Part shown: in pieces, positions 1 through 5,630 of the stretch
Numbering within the stretch: position 1 is the stretch's first letter
How the letters are laid out: each line of letters begins with the position of its first letter
Assembly: GCA_038215555.1 (NCBI GenBank)
Contig: JBBQQT010000158.1
Coordinates: 1 to 7,907 of the forward strand
Source of the DNA: PFJX01 sp038215555
GTDB taxonomy: Bacteria > Pseudomonadota > Gammaproteobacteria > Burkholderiales > Thiobacillaceae
Length of the DNA: 7,907 bases
Direction: 5' to 3'
Program-made: the position numbers and the translations under genes
Notes under the pieces: generated by a model
The model's input: only the letters and a program-made list of their open reading frames with translations
The model's database searches: none
Told to the model about the DNA's origin: nothing

Positions 1-223
1 ACGTCCGCGCCTTGAAGTCATACGCATTGATGGCCGTGTTGGTGCCGGGAGAGAGGCGGATTGCCTTGTCGAAATAGTCGATCGCCAACTCGTAGTTTTT
101 GCCGGTGAACTGGCTCAGGCCCTGATCCAACTCGCGCAAGGCAAGATTGTCCAATTGCGCCGAGCGATTCGAAGCACCGCCGTAAATCACGTTGATGATC
201 GCGGTGTTGTCGGCAATTTCCAT
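1..223 (-). CDS. TPR-repeat protein, N-terminal 74 residues (runs off the window)
   Basis: This is the 5' part of a minus-strand gene whose remainder lies outside the window. It starts at an ATG (221-223) with a good Shine-Dalgarno AGGAG at 233-237, nine bases upstream. The protein begins MEIADNTAIINVIYGGASNR, and residues about 29-61 read as one tetratricopeptide repeat (small and aromatic residues in the A helix, then GKNYELAIDYFDKAIRLSPG in the B helix). TPRs are protein-protein interaction scaffolds, so an adaptor or substrate-recruiting role is possible but not shown. No signal peptide is visible in the part seen. It begins 31 nt after the stop of the Anbu peptidase gene on the same strand, so the two are probably co-transcribed. 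The call of at least one TPR is fairly secure; the full architecture is unknown. Confidence 0.75.
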   Translation of the reverse strand, partial: MEIADNTAIINVIYGGASNRSAQLDNLALRELDQGLSQFTGKNYELAIDYFDKAIRLSPGTNTAINAYDFKART

Positions 224-254
224 CTCAAGCCACTCCTGAAAACAAGATCAATGA

Positions 255-995
255 TTATGATTTAGCACAGGTTTTCCAATCCAGCGCGGGCAATTCACTG
301 AACGCCTGCTTGATCCGCTCACCCCAGGCCTCGCGCAAACTCTTGAAATAGGGATGATCCGCCGCAATGCGAGCACGGTGGTCCACGTTCAGACTGTCCC
401 GCGTGTAGCACAGCATATCCAGCGGCATGCCCACCGACAGGTTCGATTTCAGCGTCGAATCCATCGAGATCAAGGCGCACTTGGCGGCCTCTTCGATGCT
501 GCTTTGCGAATTGAAGATGCGATCCAGAATCGGTTTGCCGTACTTTGATTCGCCAATCTGGAAATACGGCGTATCCACCGACGCTTCGACAAAATTTCCG
601 GCGGCATAAATGCTGAACAAGCGTGGCGCCCCGCCCTTGATCTGGCCGCCAAGCAAGAAAGCGACGTTGAAATCAATATTGAAGCCAGCCAACGCAGCGG
701 CATCGCGGTCATGCACCTCGCGCAGGCAATCGCCAACGTGGCGCGCCGCCTCGAACAGATTGGGTGCGGTCAGCAGGCTTTCGCCCTCCCTGCCCTGACG
801 TTCGAACAGCAGGCTCACCACCGCCTGCGTGATCGCCAAGTTGCCGGCCGAGAGCAGCACCAGCACGCGTTCGCCCGGCTGTTCGAAAACGCTCATCTTG
901 CGGAAGGTGTTGATCTGGTCAACTCCAGCATTGGTTCGAGTATCGGAAAGGAACACCATGCCGGCTTCCATCAACATTCCTACGCAATAAGTCAC
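255..995 (-). CDS. anbu: Anbu: proteasome-type (Ntn-hydrolase) peptidase, ancestral beta subunit
   Basis: This encodes a 246-residue proteasome-like beta-subunit homologue of the Anbu family (COG3484), a cytoplasmic N-terminal-threonine hydrolase related to HslV and 20S beta subunits. I chose the GTG at 993-995 rather than the ATG at 1046. The GTG gives Met-Thr-Tyr-Cys-Val-Gly, so removal of Met exposes the catalytic Thr1, and it has a Shine-Dalgarno AGGGA (1003-1007) seven bases upstream. With Thr as residue 1, Asp17 (in FLSDTRTNAG) and Lys32 (in TFRKM) fall at the positions expected for the Ntn catalytic set. Family blocks YFQIGESKYGKPILDRIF, CALISMDSTLKSNLSVGMPL and ADHPYFKSLREAWGE are present, and the length matches the family. 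The physiological substrate of Anbu is not established. It is divergent from the ATP-grasp/alpha-E genes that usually accompany it and leads into a TPR gene. Confidence 0.95.
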   Translation of the reverse strand: MTYCVGMLMEAGMVFLSDTRTNAGVDQINTFRKMSVFEQPGERVLVLLSAGNLAITQAVVSLLFERQGREGESLLTAPNLFEAARHVGDCLREVHDRDAAALAGFNIDFNVAFLLGGQIKGGAPRLFSIYAAGNFVEASVDTPYFQIGESKYGKPILDRIFNSQSSIEEAAKCALISMDSTLKSNLSVGMPLDMLCYTRDSLNVDHRARIAADHPYFKSLREAWGERIKQAFSELPALDWKTCAKS

Positions 996-1001
996 GATCA
1001 A

Positions 1002-1007
1002 TTCCCT
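1002..1007 (-). promoter_or_regulatory. Ribosome binding site that fixes the GTG start of anbu
   Basis: The minus strand reads AGGGAA here, seven bases before the GTG at 993-995. It supports initiation at GTG, not at the upstream ATG (1046). That upstream start would add 17 residues in front of the catalytic threonine and would also place the start beyond this site. Confidence 0.7.
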
Positions 1008-1065
1008 AATCGAAAAACGTGTTGAGCATAGCAGGCGAGCGATCAATCGTGGCGGTCGCCTACGC

Positions 1066-1081
1066 CTGGCACGGTCCTTGC
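1066..1081 (+). promoter_or_regulatory. Sigma-54 (RpoN) -24/-12 promoter for the ATP-grasp/alpha-E/HPPD-like operon
   Basis: The sequence CTGGCACGGTCCTTGC matches the sigma-54 consensus YTGGCACG-N4-TTGC at every defined position. The GG (1068-1069) and GC (1080-1081) are separated by exactly 10 bp. It points rightward, and the predicted transcription start near 1093 leaves an approximately 20-nt leader containing the AAAGGAG ribosome binding site of the ATP-grasp gene. Sigma-54 promoters need an enhancer-binding activator (NtrC type); I could not identify a convincing activator site in 996-1065, and it could lie inside anbu. Confidence 0.85.
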
Positions 1082-1111
1082 GAAGATCAGCTCCATTAAA
1101 GGAGCTTTGCC

Positions 1112-2572
1112 ATGAACACCCTGACCAAGGACTACGCAGCAGGCGAATTCTTTGATGAATTCTTCGATGAACTCATCGCGCCCGATTGCGAACCCCGCAC
1201 CGCCGCCCGCACCCTGTTCGAACACCTCGACACGCTCGATGCCGCAGATCTGGAAGAGCGCCGCCAGGCGGTGAACGCGGCGATCATGACCATGGGCATC
1301 ACCTTCACCGTCTACAGCGAGGCGGGCAACATCGACCGCGCCTGGCCGTTCGACATCATCCCGCGCGTGATGGCGAAGAAGGAATGGACGCGCATCGAGG
1401 AAGGCCTGAAGCAACGCCTGACCGCGCTCAATCTGTTCATCAACGATCTTTACAACGAGCAGCGCATCGTCAAGGACGGCGTTTTTCCGCTTGAAGTACT
1501 CGATGGCTCAAAGAATTTCCGTGCGCAATGCAAGGGCATGACGCCCCGTTTTGGGGTCTGGGCACATGTCTGCGGCACTGACTTGGTGCGCGGTGGCGAT
1601 GGGACGGTCTATGTGCTGGAAGATAATTTGCGCGTGCCGTCCGGCGTTTCCTACATGCTGGAAAACCGCCAACTGATGAAACGCCTGTTCCCGGAATTGT
1701 TCCAGGCCTCCCACATCATGCCGGTGGACGACTACCCGGCGCGGCTTTACGACACCCTGGCCGCCCTGTCGCCGCGAGAAGGTACGCGCCCGGTAGTGGT
1801 GGTGCTGACCCCCGGCATATTCAATTCGGCCTATTTTGAGCACAGTTACCTGGCGCAAAAAATGGGTGCTGTTCTGGTCGAAGGCAGTGACCTGGTGGTG
1901 CAGAAAGACAACTGCGTCTACATGAAGACCATTTCCGGCCTGCGCCGGGTCGATGTGATCTATCGTCGCATCGACGATGATTTTCTTGATCCGGAAGCCT
2001 TCCGCGAAGACTCCGCGCTCGGCGTGCCCGGTCTGATGCGGGCCTGGCGCGCGGGTAATGTCGGCATCGCCAACGCGCCCGGCGCCGGCGTGGCGGACGA
2101 CAAGGTGGTCTACGCCTTCATCCCGAAGGTGATCAAGTACTATCTAGATCAGGAGCCGATCATCCCCAACGTGCCCAGCTATTTGTGCATGTACGAGGAT
2201 GAAAGAGCGTATGTGCTGGCCAATCTGGACAAGCTGGTGGTGAAGCCGGCCAATGAATCCGGCGGTTACGGCATGTTGATCGGCCCGCGCGCGACGCAAG
2301 AAGAACGCGACCAGTTTGCCGAACTGATCAAGGCCAACCCGCGCAACTACATGGCGCAGCCAACGCTGGCGCTATCCACCGCGCCGACCTTGATTGACGA
2401 TCATCTGGAACCGCGTCACCTCGATTTGCGCCCGTTCATCCTGCAATCCAACAAACTTTACTGCACCACCGGCGGCCTCACCCGGGTCGCGATGCAAGCC
2501 GGATCGCTGATCGTCAATTCGTCGCAAGGCGGCGGCGCCAAAGACACCTGGATCATTGATGTCGAGGAATGA
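1112..2572 (+). CDS. Circularly permuted ATP-grasp family protein (type 2)
   Basis: This 486-residue protein belongs to the circularly permuted ATP-grasp group formerly called DUF404/DUF407. Such enzymes are predicted amide or peptide-bond-forming ligases that activate a carboxylate with ATP; the substrate is unknown. Diagnostic blocks are FGVWAHVCGTDLVRGGDGTV (147-166), YVLEDNLRVPSGVSYMLENR (167-186, with acidic metal/ATP residues), VDVIYRRIDDDFLDP (280-294), NAPGAGVADDKVVYAFIPKV (321-340), the glycine-rich loop VKPANESGGYGMLIGP (377-392) and HLDLRPFIL (436-444). The length is normal for the family. The ATG at 1112 follows a strong AAAGGAG Shine-Dalgarno, which is about 20 nt downstream of the sigma-54 promoter start. 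It is the first gene of a rightward operon with alpha-E and an HPPD-like gene, divergent from anbu. In published genome-context work these ATP-grasp, alpha-E and Anbu genes recur together, which supports a joint peptide synthesis/degradation role (inference). Confidence 0.93.
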   Translation: MNTLTKDYAAGEFFDEFFDELIAPDCEPRTAARTLFEHLDTLDAADLEERRQAVNAAIMTMGITFTVYSEAGNIDRAWPFDIIPRVMAKKEWTRIEEGLKQRLTALNLFINDLYNEQRIVKDGVFPLEVLDGSKNFRAQCKGMTPRFGVWAHVCGTDLVRGGDGTVYVLEDNLRVPSGVSYMLENRQLMKRLFPELFQASHIMPVDDYPARLYDTLAALSPREGTRPVVVVLTPGIFNSAYFEHSYLAQKMGAVLVEGSDLVVQKDNCVYMKTISGLRRVDVIYRRIDDDFLDPEAFREDSALGVPGLMRAWRAGNVGIANAPGAGVADDKVVYAFIPKVIKYYLDQEPIIPNVPSYLCMYEDERAYVLANLDKLVVKPANESGGYGMLIGPRATQEERDQFAELIKANPRNYMAQPTLALSTAPTLIDDHLEPRHLDLRPFILQSNKLYCTTGGLTRVAMQAGSLIVNSSQGGGAKDTWIIDVEE

Positions 2573-2580
2573 AATCGTAG

Positions 2581-2621
2581 GGTGCGCCATGCGCACCACT
2601 GAACGGTGCGCATGGCGCACC
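2581..2621. repeat. Perfect 17-bp inverted repeat built from four copies of a 7-mer
   Basis: The left arm GGTGCGCCATGCGCACC (2581-2597) and right arm GGTGCGCATGGCGCACC (2605-2621) are exact reverse complements around the 7-nt loop ACTGAAC. Each arm is itself a hairpin, GGTGCGC-CAT-GCGCACC, so GGTGCGC or its complement occurs four times. It lies in the 70-bp gap between the ATP-grasp and alpha-E genes. It has the look of a dispersed extragenic palindrome and lacks a T-tract, so it is not a typical terminator. In mRNA it could form a very stable stem that changes the ratio or stability of the two cistrons. Confidence 0.9.
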
Positions 2622-2642
2622 TTACCCAAGCGGAGTTGAATC

Positions 2643-3605
2643 ATGCTGTCCCGAGTCGCTGAAAGTCTGTACTGGATGGCGCGTTACCTTGAACGCGCCG
2701 AAAACACTGCCCGCTTCATCAACAGCACCACCCAGGTGCTGCTCGATCTGCCGCGCGGCGCCTCGTTCGGCTGGGACACCCTGCTCAAGGTGGCGGGACT
2801 CGACGCGCTCTACAACAAGCATTACGTCACCGCGAATGAGGCCGACATCATGCGGTTCCTCATCCTCGACGAACGCAACCCCGGCTCGATCTTCGCCAGC
2901 ATCCATAGCGCGCGCGAGAACACCCGCACCTTCCGCGAGGTGCTGCCGATGGAAATCTGGGAGCGGATCAACGGCCTCTATCTGTACACGCGAGAAAACG
3001 CCGCCCACGCGACGCACGGCCGCAGCCAGCGCTATGAGGTACTGAACGGCATCATCGAGCGCCGGCAATCGGTGATCGGTCTGCTGGTCGGTTCGATGAG
3101 CCATGACCTGGCCTATCAATTCCTCCAGCTCGGCCGCAACCTGGAACGCGCCGACATGACCACCCGCATCATCGACGTCAACTCGGCGGTCAACCTGCCG
3201 GTCGACGCCACCGCCGACATGGCGCGCGAACGCCTGTGGATGAGCACGTTGAACGCATTGTCTGCGTTCCAGATGTATCGCCAGCACGTCGGCGTCCACG
3301 TCAACGGCCCGGCGGTCGCCAAATACCTGCTGACCGATCCGCACTTCCCGCGCACGGTGACCTTCTGCCTGAGCGAAATCGAAAGCTCGCTGTCGGTACT
3401 GACCGACTACCAGGCCCCGTTGCAAGCCGCCCGCGTCGCCTGGCGACGGCTGGAGGCAATGAATTTCGACGACGTCTCACCCTTCAAGCTGCATGAACAC
3501 ATGGACCAGATTCAGGCGGACCTGGCCCATCTGCACGATGCCATCTCGCGCAAATATTTCTCCCTGCATCAGCAGACGCAGTTTCAGGAACAGCGCATGA
3601 CCTGA
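2643..3605 (+). CDS. Alpha-E domain protein (DUF403 family)
   Basis: This 320-residue, probably all-helical cytoplasmic protein is an alpha-E domain protein. It opens with the family signature MLSRVAESLYWMARYLERAE and has the usual full length. A second copy of the core motif occurs later: RYLERAENTAR at residues 14-24 and RNLERADMTTR at 165-175, suggesting an internally duplicated helical layout. The biochemical role is not established. Alpha-E genes almost always sit beside circularly permuted ATP-grasp genes, sometimes fused to them, and are thought to work with that ligase. The ATG at 2643 has a GGAG Shine-Dalgarno at 2632-2635. It is 70 bp downstream of the ATP-grasp gene, with a strong palindrome between them, and 118 bp upstream of the HPPD-like gene. 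Confidence 0.92.
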   Translation: MLSRVAESLYWMARYLERAENTARFINSTTQVLLDLPRGASFGWDTLLKVAGLDALYNKHYVTANEADIMRFLILDERNPGSIFASIHSARENTRTFREVLPMEIWERINGLYLYTRENAAHATHGRSQRYEVLNGIIERRQSVIGLLVGSMSHDLAYQFLQLGRNLERADMTTRIIDVNSAVNLPVDATADMARERLWMSTLNALSAFQMYRQHVGVHVNGPAVAKYLLTDPHFPRTVTFCLSEIESSLSVLTDYQAPLQAARVAWRRLEAMNFDDVSPFKLHEHMDQIQADLAHLHDAISRKYFSLHQQTQFQEQRMT

Positions 3606-3634
3606 CAACCACGCGCCCATGCCGTTCAGCCGGC

Positions 3635-3704
3635 GTCATGCCGGCAAAAGCTGGCATGACACAACAACCGCATCAACAGGACTCCCGCCTTCGTGGCAAT
3701 GACG
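3635..3704. repeat. Degenerate dispersed palindromic repeat remnant between alpha-E and the HPPD-like gene
   Basis: Two hairpin-like parts are seen. The first is GTCATGCCGGC (3635-3645), loop AAAA, GCTGGCATGAC (3650-3660), an 11-bp stem with a single G-U wobble in RNA. The second, 3681-3704, reads ACTCCCGCCTTCGTGGCAAT followed by GACG. It resembles a decayed copy of the proteobacterial repeat whose core is ATTCCC-N8-GGGAAT (the dRS3 type of Neisseria and relatives). The pair looks like two ends of an old miniature repeat. No T-tract follows either hairpin, so termination is not indicated. The 118-bp gap is otherwise featureless. Confidence 0.55.
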
Positions 3705-3723
3705 ACTCACCCGGACCCGAACC

Positions 3724-4989
3724 ATGATTCCCCATTCTCTCGACCTCCCCCGCTACGGCGACAAACTGAACTCCGATTTTTTCGAGGAATTCCTCGTCCA
3801 ACTGCTGGAAGAGCGCGACCGCAGCGGCCTCACCAACATGATCCGGCAGATCGACGCGCTGATGATCACGGTCGAACCCGGCCACTCCATCGCCTACGTC
3901 GGCGAGCTGTGCCTGATGACGCCGTATCACTACCTGGTGACGCTGGAATCGGAAACGCATTTCACCCACATCCTGCGCATCGACATGAGCGCGCCCGACG
4001 TGCTGGTGCGCGAAGTGAAAGACCCCAACACGCGCGGCATCTTCCGCAGCCTGAACGAGGTCTACCCGATTGGCGCTCAGAAACCCAACTCGCGCTACAT
4101 GGGCGAAATCTTCCGCGTCACCAGCCTGCACGACGTCGTCGAACTGCAGAAATCGCGCGACATCCGCTTCTTCAACCAGGACCAAATCCGCAAACTGGAA
4201 CTGCCCGGCAACATGGCGGTGGTGAAACCCAGCCCGTACACCCACAACATCGTCGGCTACTGGGAACGGCCGGAACACAACATCCGCGTCTACGCCCTCG
4301 GCATGACCAGCATCCGGCCAGATGTGCAGGCCGCCTACGAAGCCGCCAAGGAAGCGCAGGAAAAACTCGGCCTCGACCAGATGCTGCTGCCGATCGACCA
4401 CCTCGCCACCCGCGTCTACAGCCAGAACCGCGAAGCCGCGATCCTCGAATACCTGACCCTGACCAGTTATTACTACTGGGGCTCATACGACATCGCCGAC
4501 CAGAACTCGTCGACCAACGTCACCAAGAGCGTGCATCACAGCAACGAACTGGAAAGCCCGGCCAAGGTATTTACTGCCGCCAACCACCCGTATTTCGTCA
4601 ATCACCTGCTGCAATTACCCTCACCCACCGAAGCCTTCGTGCGCAACTACGGCCCGCGCCTGCACCACATCGCGGTCGCCGTGAACGACGGCCATACCGG
4701 CGAGGGTGACAACATCAAGGCCAACATCGACTACGTCGTTAAAGCGCTGCGCGACTGCGGCCAGGATTTCCTGCTCGACGTCATCGGCAGCGAAGAAGAA
4801 GGCCTCAAACAGATTTTCTCCAGCGCCTCGGAGTACTCCAGCCTGATCATCGAATACGTGCAGCGCTTCGGTGACTTCCAGGGGTTCTTCACCAAAGGCA
4901 ACGTCGCCCGCCTGACCCATGCCGCCGGTGTCGAGGAAGGCCTGCGTGCGATGGACAAAGCGGCACACAACGCCGACGCAACGGGGTAG
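3724..4989 (+). CDS. HPPD-like (4-hydroxyphenylpyruvate dioxygenase C-terminal domain) VOC-fold protein with a novel N-terminal region
   Basis: This is a 421-residue protein. Residues about 222-405 resemble the catalytic C-terminal half of 4-hydroxyphenylpyruvate dioxygenase, a non-haem Fe(II) enzyme of the vicinal-oxygen-chelate fold. PIDHLATRVY matches the first metal-histidine motif (His226), PRLHHIAVAVND the second (His315), and LIIEYVQRFGDFQGFFTKGN the glutamate motif (Glu377) with its Gly/Phe/Lys-Gly-Asn tail. KQIFS (362-366) keeps the glutamine of the HPPD LQIF motif. The HPPD PLNE substrate motif appears only as AANH (285-288), so the substrate may differ. Residues 1-215 match no domain I recognise and do not look like the HPPD N-terminal half. 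No signal peptide or membrane segment is seen. The ATG at 3724 has no clear Shine-Dalgarno. It is third in the ATP-grasp/alpha-E operon, where a transglutaminase-like gene is often found. It could instead be a catalytically inert relative; family membership is likelier than any named reaction. Confidence 0.75.
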   Translation: MIPHSLDLPRYGDKLNSDFFEEFLVQLLEERDRSGLTNMIRQIDALMITVEPGHSIAYVGELCLMTPYHYLVTLESETHFTHILRIDMSAPDVLVREVKDPNTRGIFRSLNEVYPIGAQKPNSRYMGEIFRVTSLHDVVELQKSRDIRFFNQDQIRKLELPGNMAVVKPSPYTHNIVGYWERPEHNIRVYALGMTSIRPDVQAAYEAAKEAQEKLGLDQMLLPIDHLATRVYSQNREAAILEYLTLTSYYYWGSYDIADQNSSTNVTKSVHHSNELESPAKVFTAANHPYFVNHLLQLPSPTEAFVRNYGPRLHHIAVAVNDGHTGEGDNIKANIDYVVKALRDCGQDFLLDVIGSEEEGLKQIFSSASEYSSLIIEYVQRFGDFQGFFTKGNVARLTHAAGVEEGLRAMDKAAHNADATG

Positions 4990-5023
4990 GGCAGGAGAGA
5001 ACCGGGGTAGGGCGCTGGAGAAC
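4982..5023. repeat. 21-bp imperfect tandem duplication over the HPPD-like stop codon
   Basis: Unit 1 (4982-5002) and unit 2 (5003-5023) both begin CGGGGTAGGGC and end GAGAAC, with 17 of 21 positions identical. The TAG stop of the HPPD-like gene (4987-4989) lies in unit 1, and unit 2 carries a second TAG in the same frame (5008-5010). The rest of the convergent gap to 5102 holds a short GTGGCG/CGCCAC stem (5071-5091) without a T-tract, and no recognisable terminator. Confidence 0.6.
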
Positions 5024-5102
5024 AAGTGACAGCATCGCTGTTGCAGTGTAGCGCCGCACTTCCCCCGCCCGTGGCGCATTCGTACCGCCACATGCATCGC
5101 AC

Positions 5103-5600
5103 TCAGCAACGCATCGCCCAAAACAATGCGGCCCAGGACAGCAGCATCAAGCTCGTATAGAGCCAGAAGTAGCCGGTTTCCGCCCAAGCGGAGGGAGAAG
5201 GCCTTTTTTCATTGCGGCTTGTTTCATTGTGTTTCCTCTCGGCCCGCCGTTTGCGCAACGCAAGAAACTCGCTACTGGCGACCAGGGTAAACACCAGGCT
5301 GAGCGGGGCAACCATGACGATCACCAGCAAGCGCGCATTGTTCAGTGTTTTCGTGCAGAGCCTGGGTTGCAAGCGCAGAAACGTGTCGTGCTGGCTGACC
5401 GCGAACCATGCCAGTCCCAACAGCATGCTGCTCGCCAGCACCACCCAGATCAGGCTGAACCAGAAATCCGGCTGTCGCAGCACACGGATCAGCTCGCCGA
5501 CGCGTTGAAGGAATGCGGCTTCCCAATCGGCAACCCGACGCGTGGTTGAGGTTCGAAGATTCCGCCACCACGGCGTCCACGCCCAGTTACGCCAACTCAT
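5103..5600 (-). CDS. Small inner-membrane protein with three predicted transmembrane helices
   Basis: I do not recognise this 165-residue protein. It has a tryptophan- and arginine-rich start (MSWRNWAWTPWWRNLR), an amphipathic stretch to about residue 45, and three hydrophobic segments: about 47-69 (FWFSLIWVVLASSMLLGLAW), 90-109 (RLLVIVMVAPLSLVFTLVAS) and 143-163. A highly charged cytoplasm-type loop (LRKRRAERKHNETSRNEKR, 115-133) lies between helices 2 and 3. It is the last gene of the minus-strand group, 30 nt after the glycosyltransferase stop and in the same reading frame. The ATG at 5598-5600 has only a weak upstream GGCGG, and no ATG, GTG or TTG occurs in the ten codons before it, so its translation may depend on coupling. 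A partner of the glycosyltransferase is possible by context only. Confidence 0.6.
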   Translation of the reverse strand: MSWRNWAWTPWWRNLRTSTTRRVADWEAAFLQRVGELIRVLRQPDFWFSLIWVVLASSMLLGLAWFAVSQHDTFLRLQPRLCTKTLNNARLLVIVMVAPLSLVFTLVASSEFLALRKRRAERKHNETSRNEKRPSPSAWAETGYFWLYTSLMLLSWAALFWAMRC

Positions 5601-5630
5601 CGCCGCCAGCGCCCGGGATTGGTCAAACCG

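Noticed and set aside
1025..1030. TATGCT on the minus strand as a -10 element for anbu
   Set aside because: The spacing to the anbu start is plausible but no acceptable -35 lies 16-18 bp upstream of it, so a promoter cannot be supported.
1089..1106. AGCTCC / GGAGCT inverted repeat that covers the ribosome binding site of the ATP-grasp gene
   Set aside because: A 6-bp stem could hide the Shine-Dalgarno, but the predicted sigma-54 transcript starts near 1093, inside the left arm, so most of that arm would not be in the mRNA. It would matter only for a longer transcript.
2622..3425. 267-codon minus-strand frame opposite alpha-E
   Set aside because: It is an antisense shadow of the alpha-E gene with no domain and no plausible ribosome binding site.
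3693..4709. 338-codon plus-strand frame overlapping the HPPD-like gene
   Set aside because: The translation is dominated by Arg, Pro and Gln, typical of an out-of-frame read, and the other frame has strong family motifs.
5071..5091. GTGGCG/CGCCAC stem between the convergent genes as a terminator
   Set aside because: The stem is only 6 bp with a 9-nt loop, and no T-tract follows on either strand.
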